From the NCBI GenBank assembly GCA_964529975.1, contig CAZGXW010000063.1:1-14413 (forward strand): a DNA stretch of 14,413 nucleotides. Reading direction: 5' to 3'. Shown in pieces: positions 6,544 through 13,174 of this stretch. Position numbers and translations under genes: made by a program. Each line of letters begins with the position of its first letter. The stretch's first letter is position 1. The notes under the pieces were generated by a model. It made no database searches. It was not told the origin of the DNA and saw only the letters and a program-made list of their open reading frames with translations. The DNA is from JADFMN01 sp964529975 (GTDB taxonomy: Bacteria > Armatimonadota > Fimbriimonadia > Fimbriimonadales > Fimbriimonadaceae).

Positions 6544-7732
6544 AACTCACCGTCATACCAAAGTACTTGGTCCGTGCAAGAAGAAGGCTGACGTTAGCCT
6601 TGCCTTCCAAACGGGTGAAGAGCAAGTGGGTGTAGTCGCCGTCATTGATCGCCTGAACGACGTGACGGCCGTCGATGACCCAGTTCGCGCCAAAGGGAAA
6701 CGCCGTCTTGCCTCCAAAACTGTTCGTCTTGACACTTACGAACGGCATGACCGGCACTCCGCTGAAGGACTTGCTGAACGTCGCAAAGAAGGCCTGGCCC
6801 CTTGGCGTGCTCAGTCGATCAGAAGTGAAACCGAGGACGACGGACGGTGTGGACTCACCCTGCGGAGTCACGAACCATGACGCCCGAGGGAGCATGGGGG
6901 CGTCACCATCGCTGTCGCGCAAAAAGTCGAACAATCCGTCCTCGAACGTAGAAACTTCCGCGAGCGAACTGTCGCCGCCGCTTCGCTCGACACCCACTGA
7001 AAGACGAGGACTCACTCGGTAGTCCAGTGTGAACCTGTGACGTACCTTGACGTCGTCCATGTTCACGTAGCGATACCCGAACGTCCATAGCGAAGGAAGT
7101 TGCCCGTCGGCGAGCATCCTGGCCTCTCCGGCGCAACCGGCGCACGTCGGCATGATCGTCATTCCCTTGACCTTCGTCCCCGTCACTGTTTGAACGAGGC
7201 TTGCAACGCCCTTAGCGAATTTGTCTGGGTCTGCTGCGAACTCGGTGTCGCACCCGGCGCAACAGAAGTAGTACCGGACGCCCTTATGGTCGGCGAAACC
7301 GATCGCATCGGCGTGCCCTTTGAGTTTCGACTTCATCACAGGACAAGTCATGACCTCCTTCTCCGGTATGAACGAGTACAGTGCCGGGGCAGACGCAAAC
7401 TCATCTCTTGATGCCGCATCTGCAAAGTGGTATCGGATGCCCTCATAGTCAAACGTCGCCTTCGCGTCCTTTGGGTCGATACGCCTGTGAGCGACTGGAT
7501 CGAAGAGGAATGTAGCCACGACGTCTCCCCGCTGCGCGGCTTCACTCAGGTACTTCTCGGGAGCAGCGACGAACTTGACGTCGCACCCGCCACAACAGAA
7601 TTGGACGAGCAACCCCTTGTACTGCACGCTCTGGCCGTCTTTGACGACGGGCTCGTGGAGCACGGGGCAAACGATTGGCTTGTCTTGGGCGATAGCCAAG
7701 ACAAGCGGTGCGATGATGATGGTTTTAAACAT
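6533..7732 (-). CDS. Exported protein with three YHS/TRASH-like metal-binding repeats fused to a barrel-like C-terminal domain
   Basis: This is a 399-residue protein with a short signal peptide (residues 1-15). Repeat 1 (about 20-62) has C22-P-V-L and F-C46-C47-G-G-C50-D. Repeat 2 (about 75-119) keeps the fold pattern F-D-P-V-A ... Y-H-F-A-D-A-A-S but has no cysteines. Repeat 3 (about 128-174) has C130-P-V-M and Y-F-C157-C158-A-G-C161-D. Such YHS/TRASH-type modules usually bind transition metals. A linker carries T-C197-A-G-C200. Residues about 210-399 consist of alternating hydrophobic/polar strands and end in Tyr-Gly-Phe, the aromatic C-terminus typical of outer-membrane barrels, though 190 residues is small. 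The middle gene of a Cys-rich / YHS / TlpA operon; metal storage, delivery or resistance is inferred and the metal is unknown. Confidence 0.75.
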   Translation of the reverse strand: MFKTIIIAPLVLAIAQDKPIVCPVLHEPVVKDGQSVQYKGLLVQFCCGGCDVKFVAAPEKYLSEAAQRGDVVATFLFDPVAHRRIDPKDAKATFDYEGIRYHFADAASRDEFASAPALYSFIPEKEVMTCPVMKSKLKGHADAIGFADHKGVRYYFCCAGCDTEFAADPDKFAKGVASLVQTVTGTKVKGMTIMPTCAGCAGEARMLADGQLPSLWTFGYRYVNMDDVKVRHRFTLDYRVSPRLSVGVERSGGDSSLAEVSTFEDGLFDFLRDSDGDAPMLPRASWFVTPQGESTPSVVLGFTSDRLSTPRGQAFFATFSKSFSGVPVMPFVSVKTNSFGGKTAFPFGANWVIDGRHVVQAINDGDYTHLLFTRLEGKANVSLLLARTKYFGMTVSYGF

Positions 7733-7756
7733 GGTTTCTGCAATCGGTCTGACAGG

Positions 7757-7770
7757 GCCGCGGGCGCGGC
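7757..7770. repeat. GC-rich stem-loop between the Cys-rich and YHS genes
   Basis: GCCGC and GCGGC flank a GGGC tetraloop in the 51-bp gap between the two genes. It has no T-tract. It could be a processing site or weak attenuator within the operon, or a by-product of GC richness. Confidence 0.25.
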
Positions 7771-7783
7771 ACGACGTGAGATG

Positions 7784-8170
7784 TCAGACGATGGCAGGCG
7801 GAGCGCGTGCAGGGACTTCATTGCGGCATGGCGCTCGAGGTGGCCCTGTGTCGAACTGCTTCGTGAAAGGTGACTCGATCTTGCCGATCGAAGCCTCTAA
7901 TGCGACGGCAGTCGGAAATGAGATTGGAACGATCGGCTTAGTATCGACGCTCGCGATCTCCAATGCGGGAGCCGTCTGGTCTGAAGGCGCAAAGCACGGA
8001 CAGTCGTCACTTTGCTTCTCGGCCTGCTCTTGATGGCAAGGCGGCTGCGGCTTTGGGTCGCAGCAAGACATCGCGCAGTCGTCGCCAGCACCCGCGAAAG
8101 CACCCATGGCCGTCGTCAGCGCAAAGGCTGCGACGATCGTACATTGGGCCCACTTCAAGCCGTGCTTCAC
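7784..8170 (-). CDS. Small Cys-rich exported protein, putative metal binder
   Basis: This 128-residue protein has a signal peptide (KWAQCTIVAAFALTTAMGAFAG, cleavage about residue 26). A cluster of six cysteines follows at C32, C36, C37, C45, C57 and C59, with His46 and several acidic residues between them. The remainder is Pro/Ala-rich and has one further Cys near the end. Small Cys/His-rich exported proteins of this shape are common beside copper and heavy-metal genes, but I cannot assign a named family. A TTG one codon earlier is possible; GTG at 8170 is preferred because AGGA lies 7 nt before it. It is first in a minus-strand run with the YHS-repeat and TlpA-like genes and diverges from enoyl-CoA hydratase across 92 bp. 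Confidence 0.7.
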   Translation of the reverse strand: MKHGLKWAQCTIVAAFALTTAMGAFAGAGDDCAMSCCDPKPQPPCHQEQAEKQSDDCPCFAPSDQTAPALEIASVDTKPIVPISFPTAVALEASIGKIESPFTKQFDTGPPRAPCRNEVPARAPPAIV

Positions 8171-8185
8171 CAAAGGTTCCTGTCC

Positions 8186-8191
8186 ATTGTA
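8186..8191 (-). promoter_or_regulatory. candidate -10 element (TACAAT) of the Cys-rich/YHS/TlpA operon
   Basis: On the minus strand TACAAT (5 of 6 to the sigma-70 consensus) ends 15 nt before the GTG at 8170, leaving room for a short leader with AGGA. An imperfect palindrome, TTGGGACGCCCTCAA (plus strand 8196-8210), lies just upstream, where a -35/spacer would be, and could be an operator. No good -35 hexamer is seen. Confidence 0.35.
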
Positions 8192-8220
8192 ACGCTTGGG
8201 ACGCCCTCAATGTTTCCGAG

Positions 8221-8247
8221 AGCCTCTCCTAGGTTCAACTTGAGGCT
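8221..8247. repeat. Inverted repeat AGCCTC-N15-GAGGCT upstream of enoyl-CoA hydratase
   Basis: Perfect 6-bp arms lie in the divergent intergenic region and end 2 nt before the CATACT hexamer. A regulator site for the acyl-CoA operon is possible; the arms are short enough for chance. Confidence 0.25.
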
Positions 8248-8249
8248 GT

Positions 8250-8255
8250 CATACT
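8250..8255 (+). promoter_or_regulatory. candidate -10 element (CATACT) of the enoyl-CoA hydratase operon, leaderless spacing
   Basis: CATACT ends 7 nt before the ATG at 8263, which has no Shine-Dalgarno sequence. The position predicts transcription starting at the initiation codon. No -35 hexamer is evident. Confidence 0.38.
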
Positions 8256-8262
8256 GGGCCCG

Positions 8263-9018
8263 ATGCTCCGTTCCGTGACCGATGGTCCAGTCCTGCGCCT
8301 GACACTCGATAGGCCAGACGTGCGCAACGCGTTTAATGACGAATTGATCAATGCCTTGCGGACGGCCTTCGAGGCGATTGACTCAGCAATCCGAGTCGTT
8401 GTGCTTTCAGGCGAAGGGAAGGTCTTTTCGGCTGGTGGCGACCTCAATTGGATGGCGAAAGCCGCGGACTACACCGAGGACCAGAACTACGAGGACGCTC
8501 TCAATCTGGGCGCGCTGTTCGAGGCGCTGTGCAATTGTCCGGCAGTGGTGGTCTCGCGCGTCCACGGCGCCGCGTTCGGTGGGGGCTGCGGCCTCGTCTG
8601 TGCGAGCGACGTCGCCGTGGCGGCAGGTGGAACAAAGTTCTCCTTTAGCGAGGTCCGCCTCGGGCTGATCCCGGCCACGATCTCCCCGATCGTCATTCCA
8701 AAGATCGGCCACGGGCACGCGAGGCACTTGTTCACGACCGGAGAAGTCTTCGAGAGCGACCACGCGCTGCGAATTGGTCTCGTGCACCGCGTGGTGGGAG
8801 AGAGCGAACTCGATCATGCCGTCGAAGCGGTCGTCAATGAAGTCCTTCGCAATGGTCCACAGGCGGTGACGTCTGCAAAGAGAGTCGCCGTGCATGGTCC
8901 GTATCCTATGGCTGACTCGGCACGGCTGCTTGCAAAGGCACGCTCCAGCGAAGAAGGGAAAGAAGGCGTGAAGGCGTTCCTCGAGAAGCGAAAAGCCTCG
9001 TTCGTGGTGGACCGTTGA
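8263..9018 (+). CDS. Enoyl-CoA hydratase/isomerase family protein, probably methylglutaconyl-CoA hydratase type
   Basis: This 251-residue crotonase-fold enzyme acts on CoA thioesters in the cytoplasm. The oxyanion-hole loop F-S-A-G-G-D-L-N-W-M is at 55-64, with A57-G58-G59-D60. The second loop is H-G-A-A-F-G-G-G-C-G-L at 101-111. The segment F-S-E-V-R-L-G-L-I-P-A at 128-138 contains the likely catalytic Glu130. F-S-A-G-x-D-L-N-W-M, together with S-E-V-R-L-G-L-x-P-A-x-I-S-P, is characteristic of the LiuC/AtuE group, which hydrates 3-methylglutaconyl-CoA (leucine) or isohexenylglutaconyl-CoA. The next gene, a biotin carboxylase overlapping by 4 nt (TTGA), fits the leucine or acyclic-terpene pathway, where a methylcrotonyl-type carboxylase precedes this step. 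No carboxyltransferase or acyl-CoA dehydrogenase is present in the window, so substrate remains inferred. Confidence 0.88.
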   Translation: MLRSVTDGPVLRLTLDRPDVRNAFNDELINALRTAFEAIDSAIRVVVLSGEGKVFSAGGDLNWMAKAADYTEDQNYEDALNLGALFEALCNCPAVVVSRVHGAAFGGGCGLVCASDVAVAAGGTKFSFSEVRLGLIPATISPIVIPKIGHGHARHLFTTGEVFESDHALRIGLVHRVVGESELDHAVEAVVNEVLRNGPQAVTSAKRVAVHGPYPMADSARLLAKARSSEEGKEGVKAFLEKRKASFVVDR

Positions 9019-10532
9019 TCAAGAAGATTCTCGTCGCCAATAGAGGTGAGATCGCATGCCGTGTGTTCCGCACGGCTCGCCGGATGGGCATCTCCACGGT
9101 GGCCGTGTACAGCGAGGCGGACGCCAAGTCCATCCATGCACAAAGCGCAGACGAGTCGGTCTGCATCGGTCCGCCTGAGCCTTCGCTTTCTTATCTGGAT
9201 ATGGCAAAAGTCATCTCCGCAGCAAAGCAAACAGGCGCGGACGCGATCCACCCAGGGTACGGCTTTTTGAGCGAGCGCGCCGAGTTCTCGGAACGCTGCG
9301 CTCAGGAAGGAGTCACGTTCATCGGTCCAAGCGGGGCAGCCATGCGCAAACTCGGCGCAAAGATAGACGCCAAGAGTCTCGCAGTCCAGTGCGGCGTGCC
9401 GATCACACCCGGGTTTTTCGAGCAAGGCGCGACGACGAGCGGCCTAAAGAAGGCCGCCGAAAAGATCGGTTATCCGGTCATGCTCAAAGCCAGCGCAGGT
9501 GGCGGTGGCCGTGGTATGCGCGCCGTGTACGATCCCAATGAGTTCGAGCGCGAATGCAACCTAGCGAGCGAGGAAGCGCTCAAGGCCTTTGGCGACGGCG
9601 CGATGATGGTCGAGAAACTCATCGAGCGTCCTCGCCACATCGAAGTCCAAATGATCGCCGACCAACACGGCAACGTCGCCTGCCTCTTCGAGCGCGAGTG
9701 CTCGATCCAAAGAAGACACCAGAAGGTCATTGAAGAGGCGCCTTCACCGTTTGTCGACGACGCGATGTGGGCCCGCATGCGCGACGCGGCGACGGCGCTC
9801 GCCAAGGCCGCGGTCTACACGAACGCGGGCACGGTCGAGTTCATGGTCGATCCCGCGACCGGCGAGTTCTACTTCTTAGAGGTGAACGCGCGGCTCCAGG
9901 TCGAACATCCGGTGACAGAGGCGATCACGGGCGTCGATCTCGTCGAACAGCAGATCCTTGTCGCGAGCGGCGAAAAACTCAACCTGGGCAAGCACTTGAT
10001 GCAGGGCGATCGCAAGGCGATCAGCGGCCATGCGATCGAAGTGCGTGTGATCAGCGAGGATCCGTCACGAAACTTCATGCCAAGCGTCGGAAGGATCGTC
10101 GGATGGGCCGAGCCGCGCACCGAAGGAGTTCGCACAGACACCGGCTTCACGGCAGGAAGCGAGGTCTCGCGCTACTACGACTCTCTGATCGCCAAAGTAA
10201 TCGCACACGGGAGTGATCGGAGCAAGGCCATTGCATCCATGCGTTTGGCCCTTGAGGACTTTCACGTCCTTGGCGTCACAACAAATATCGCCTACGCCCT
10301 CGATGTCCTTGGCCACAACGACTTCGCAAAGGGGGACATCGACACTGGCTTCCTGGGGCGCCAGTTCGCGGCCTGGTCCCCCCATAGCGAGGTGCCGGCC
10401 GAACTTGCTTCGATCCTCGCAGCCTCGCCGGTCGCAAGGAGCACGACCAAGCGCGAGACCAAGCCGGCTTGGGCTAGGCCTGACGCCTTTCGGGTCACTC
10501 GCGGCACAACCCAGGGCGACGCTAAAACGTAG
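9015..10532 (+). CDS. Biotin carboxylase subunit of an acyl-CoA carboxylase, lacking the biotin-carrier domain
   Basis: This 505-residue protein carboxylates biotin using ATP and bicarbonate. The N-terminal domain begins KKILVANRGEIACRV. The ATP-grasp Gly-rich loop G-G-G-G-R-G-M is at 162-168, and a Lys lies in S-I-Q-R-R-H-Q-K. The signature E289-V-N-A-R-L-Q-V-E-H-P at 289-299 holds the metal/bicarbonate residues E289, N291, R293 and E297. The C-terminal BC domain runs to about 445. A short tail ends with A-W-A-R-P-D-A-F-R-V-T-R-G, which resembles the start of the linker (BT) domain of methylcrotonyl/propionyl-CoA carboxylase alpha chains. The BT and BCCP domains are absent, and no A-M-K-M biotin site occurs downstream. 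The TTG start overlaps the hydratase stop (TTGA), which indicates coupling. The carrier and carboxyltransferase must be encoded elsewhere. Confidence 0.92.
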   Translation: MIKKILVANRGEIACRVFRTARRMGISTVAVYSEADAKSIHAQSADESVCIGPPEPSLSYLDMAKVISAAKQTGADAIHPGYGFLSERAEFSERCAQEGVTFIGPSGAAMRKLGAKIDAKSLAVQCGVPITPGFFEQGATTSGLKKAAEKIGYPVMLKASAGGGGRGMRAVYDPNEFERECNLASEEALKAFGDGAMMVEKLIERPRHIEVQMIADQHGNVACLFERECSIQRRHQKVIEEAPSPFVDDAMWARMRDAATALAKAAVYTNAGTVEFMVDPATGEFYFLEVNARLQVEHPVTEAITGVDLVEQQILVASGEKLNLGKHLMQGDRKAISGHAIEVRVISEDPSRNFMPSVGRIVGWAEPRTEGVRTDTGFTAGSEVSRYYDSLIAKVIAHGSDRSKAIASMRLALEDFHVLGVTTNIAYALDVLGHNDFAKGDIDTGFLGRQFAAWSPHSEVPAELASILAASPVARSTTKRETKPAWARPDAFRVTRGTTQGDAKT

Positions 10533-10546
10533 AGGTCTCCGACAGA

Positions 10547-11293
10547 ATGGAGCGAAGGTTCACCGAAGAGCAGGTAAGCGAGATCATCCGTCGTGCGGCG
10601 GACATCTCGGGTGGTGAAGGCGATCCATCGCCTCACCGGGGCCAAGGGGTCACCGAGTCCGAACTGCGTCGCATCGCCAAGGAGATCGGGCTTAGCGAGA
10701 CGGCCATCGAGGTCGCCATGCGCGAGACTGGGACCGTTAACAAGAGCGACACGGGCGGCGACCTGACATATGAGCGGACGTTCGAGCGACGGATTCAGGG
10801 AGAGGTTGGCGACGAGGGCTACGCCACGCTTATCGAGCACTTCGTCCCCGAGTGGGATCCGTTCCGAGGGACCACAAGAATCGGAACGCTCATGTCCTAC
10901 AAGTGCTCCGTCGGAACCAACACGTGTAACGTGAGCATCGCACAAAAGGCGGGACAGACGACCCTCAAGGTGACCTCGAACGCGTGGGTCTCGATGATGG
11001 CGACGTTTTTGCCCGCGACACTTCTGAGCATCCTTGCGATTATTCTGGTCAGCGCAACCGTGGACTCTCGGTTCCTCGACAAGATGGAACTGCTAGTCCC
11101 GATCTTGGCGGTGGTGTGGACCGCGGCAATCCTCGGAAACATCAAGCTTGTCAAGTTCTCCAACAAAAAGGTCGCACGCCTCGTCGATTCCGCAGCGGCA
11201 GACCTGGCCGCGTCAGCCGACCATCTGCGTTCACGCATCGCAGCGAGTGCGCCACATGTGGAGGCAGAATTGGAAAGGGAGCGGCTGTGCTGA
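10547..11293 (+). CDS. Two-TM membrane protein of unknown function, tandem paralog 1
   Basis: This 248-residue protein shares its layout with the next two genes. Residues 1-60 form two helices, R-F-T-E-E-Q-V-S-E-I-I-R-R-A-A-D and E-L-R-R-I-A-K-E-I-G-L-S. Together they form a small helical module seen at the N-terminus of many uncharacterised bacterial membrane proteins. Residues 73-147 form an alpha/beta segment (F-E-R-R-I-Q-G-E ... T-R-I-G-T-L-M-S ... G-Q-T-T-L-K-V-T). TM1 is about 149-171 and TM2 about 181-199, followed by a charged, probably helical tail. Function is unknown. GAGG at 10532-10535 lies 11 nt before the ATG. The gene starts 14 bp after the biotin carboxylase and its stop overlaps the next start by one base (TGATG). 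It has the weakest resemblance to paralog 3 in the TM region. Confidence 0.8.
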   Translation: MERRFTEEQVSEIIRRAADISGGEGDPSPHRGQGVTESELRRIAKEIGLSETAIEVAMRETGTVNKSDTGGDLTYERTFERRIQGEVGDEGYATLIEHFVPEWDPFRGTTRIGTLMSYKCSVGTNTCNVSIAQKAGQTTLKVTSNAWVSMMATFLPATLLSILAIILVSATVDSRFLDKMELLVPILAVVWTAAILGNIKLVKFSNKKVARLVDSAAADLAASADHLRSRIAASAPHVEAELERERLC

Positions 11294-11997
11294 TGGAACG
11301 CCAATTCTCCGAGCAAGAAGTGACTCAGGTCATCAAGCGCGCTGCAGAACTGCAGGAACGCCTCGCCCCGGCGCAAAGGCACCTCGGCGGCATCGGCGAG
11401 GTCGAGATCGTCCGTATCGCAAAGGAACTCGGCGTTGAAGAGCGCTTCGTCAAGCAAGCGCTCGCTGACCGAAGCACGTTCGCGACCGAAGACCGGGGAC
11501 GAATGACAGCGATGGACCGCACGATCGAGCGCACAGCGGCGGGTCTTCCAGGAAGCGAGGCGTTCGAAGTCGTGCTCGACTCCATCGGCCCGTCGAACGG
11601 CCTCAACAGCAGCCCGACTACGGTCGGCGACACGATGACCTACCAAACGATGATCGGCATCAGCCATGTCGAGATGCTGATCAACAAGAAGCATGGGCGT
11701 ACGCGAGTGAAAGCGGACGTCAGCACGTTTCTGCCAGTCATCGCGTTCGGCGCGCCGCTCGCAATGGCGATCGCGATCACAGCGGGCTCGTTCGCGAACT
11801 TTGCCACGGTGGCCGGCATCCCCGGCGCGATTGCGGCGACGATCGTCGCAGTGGGTGGAACGGTCGGCGGTTGGTTCGGCCTGCGCGCAATCAACAAGTG
11901 GTCCAACAAGAAGGTCGTCGAAAAGGTCGAGCAGACCGTCGACCGACTGAATGCAGAAGCCGACAGGGTATCACAACAGGGCGGCGATGGCGGGTAA
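11293..11997 (+). CDS. Two-TM membrane protein of unknown function, tandem paralog 2
   Basis: This 234-residue protein has the same order as its neighbours. The helical module is at 1-58 (M-E-R-Q-F-S-E-Q-E-V and V-R-I-A-K-E-L-G-V). A middle segment covers about 72-145, including H-G-R-T-R-V-K-A. TM1 is about 147-167 and TM2 about 173-199, rich in Ala and Gly. A basic then coiled-coil-like tail, K-W-S-N-K-K-V-V-E-K-V-E-Q-T-V, follows. K-F-S-N-K-K-V in paralog 1 and K-W-S-N-K-K-V here are at matching sites after TM2. The ATG at 11293 is chosen by alignment with paralog 1; a GTG at 11287, better spaced from AGGGAG, is an alternative adding two residues. Translation is probably coupled to both neighbours. 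Function is unknown. Confidence 0.78.
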   Translation: MERQFSEQEVTQVIKRAAELQERLAPAQRHLGGIGEVEIVRIAKELGVEERFVKQALADRSTFATEDRGRMTAMDRTIERTAAGLPGSEAFEVVLDSIGPSNGLNSSPTTVGDTMTYQTMIGISHVEMLINKKHGRTRVKADVSTFLPVIAFGAPLAMAIAITAGSFANFATVAGIPGAIAATIVAVGGTVGGWFGLRAINKWSNKKVVEKVEQTVDRLNAEADRVSQQGGDGG

Positions 11998-12709
11998 ACG
12001 CATTTTTAGTGAGCAGGAGGCTGCGGAAGTCATGCAGCGCGCCGTCCGCCTGCAGGAAACCTCCGGGAGGGACCAGTACACGCCAGGTGTCACCGCGGAC
12101 GAACTTCGTCGGATCGCCGAAGAGGCCGGGATCAGCCCAGAGTTCATCGAGAAGGCAATCGCTGGGGTCGACGTCGAGGAGAAGTCGACGATAGGGCCGT
12201 TCTCTTTGACCGAGGAGTTCGAGCGCGTGGTCGAAGGAGAGATGAATCCAGAGGACTACGACAAGATCCTCAAACTGGTGAAGCCAAACCACCAAAGGGG
12301 CATCTCGCAAGTCGGACGTACGCTGACGGGCATAGGCACGACCGGCTTGCACATGGTCCACCTCAACGTCGAGTCTCGAAACGGACGCACTAAGGTCCGA
12401 GTCAAGTACTCACCGTTCTCGGCCTACTTCATCGGGTTGCACGGTCCGCTTGTTGGTTCGATCATCGCGATCGCAGGCGCGGCGGAGAACGGCAACATTT
12501 GGGTAGGCGTGGCGATTGCCGCCGGGCTGTTGGCCCTGGGTTCAGTAGCGTTCAACTGGCTGGTCAAGTCAGGCCGCAAGGCTGCGAAAAAACTCACAGG
12601 AAAGATCGTCGAAGCGATCGAGGAAGAAGTCGATCCGCTGAGGAACAATCTGCAGTCCTCTAGCGCAAACGAGCCCCAAGAAAAAGAGAGACAGGCTGAG
12701 AATGCCTAA
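11987..12709 (+). CDS. Two-TM membrane protein of unknown function, tandem paralog 3
   Basis: This 240-residue protein has the helical module at 4-59 (I-F-S-E-Q-E-A-A-E-V and E-L-R-R-I-A-E-E-A-G-I-S). The middle segment is about 73-142, with F-E-R-V-V-E-G-E, V-G-R-T-L-T and N-G-R-T-K-V-R-V, and is the best-preserved copy of this domain. TM1 is about 145-164 and TM2 about 171-193. The tail is a basic segment followed by an acidic, Gln/Glu-rich, disordered-looking end. The start at ATG 11987 overlaps paralog 2 by 11 nt; an ATG 12 codons earlier is open but lies deeper inside paralog 2 and breaks the paralog alignment. It is last in its run and its stop overlaps the convergent cyclic-nucleotide-binding gene by CTAA. 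Function is unknown. Confidence 0.78.
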   Translation: MAGKRIFSEQEAAEVMQRAVRLQETSGRDQYTPGVTADELRRIAEEAGISPEFIEKAIAGVDVEEKSTIGPFSLTEEFERVVEGEMNPEDYDKILKLVKPNHQRGISQVGRTLTGIGTTGLHMVHLNVESRNGRTKVRVKYSPFSAYFIGLHGPLVGSIIAIAGAAENGNIWVGVAIAAGLLALGSVAFNWLVKSGRKAAKKLTGKIVEAIEEEVDPLRNNLQSSSANEPQEKERQAENA

Positions 12710-13149
12710 AGCGTCCGCAGGACGCTCTCGAGCTGGATGTTCGATGACCGCAGGTGCTCGACTAGCGTCCGCCCGACGTTGCGTAGCACCTTCACGCCGA
12801 TAGACGGCGATGCGTCCATAAGCGCGTTCAGTTTCGCCCCGTCCACCCGAAGAAACTTGGAGGAACCGTCGCTGATCACGCTCGCTGTCCGCGAGTCCTG
12901 CGAAAAGAGAGCGATCTCGCCCACGATCGAGCCTTCGCGCAAGCGCGTGATCGGCTCGCCCGAGCCCGTCGTCACCCGCGCCTTGCCCTCGATCAGCACA
13001 TAGAGGTCGCCCGCCTTGTCAAACTCACGGATCACCTCGCCCAGGTCCTCGAACGAAACGACGTCCGAGACCGCGGCGATCTGCCGCACCTCGTCGTCGC
13101 TCAGGCCTTCTGTGAAGTAACTCGACCGCAGGGCTTCAAACGTGTCCAT
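12706..13149 (-). CDS. Stand-alone cyclic-nucleotide-binding domain protein
   Basis: This 147-residue protein is almost entirely one CRP-like beta-roll. An N-terminal helix (L-S-D-D-E-V-R-Q-I-A at 16-25) leads into the roll. L-Y-V-L-I-E-G-K-A-R-V at 49-59 is the typical second strand pair, and G-E-I-A-L-F-S-Q-D-S-R-T-A-S-V at 77-91 is the phosphate-binding cassette. E78 and R87, which hold the ribose and phosphate in cAMP-binding members, are present, so cyclic-nucleotide binding is plausible. No helix-turn-helix or enzyme domain follows; the C-terminal helix ends at residue 147. It may act as a sensor subunit for a partner. It lies 25 bp after proline dehydrogenase on the same strand and probably shares its mRNA. 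Its stop overlaps that of membrane paralog 3. Confidence 0.9.
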   Translation of the reverse strand: MDTFEALRSSYFTEGLSDDEVRQIAAVSDVVSFEDLGEVIREFDKAGDLYVLIEGKARVTTGSGEPITRLREGSIVGEIALFSQDSRTASVISDGSSKFLRVDGAKLNALMDASPSIGVKVLRNVGRTLVEHLRSSNIQLESVLRTL

Positions 13150-13174
13150 CGAACCGACCCAATCTACCCTCGCG

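Noticed and set aside
8171..8173. TTG start one codon before the Cys-rich protein's GTG
   Set aside because: AGGA is only 4 nt from the TTG but 7 nt from the GTG, which is the better spacing.
10984..11292. 103-codon N-terminal extension of membrane paralog 2
   Set aside because: It lies out of frame over paralog 1 and is low-complexity; the paralog alignment places the start at 11293.
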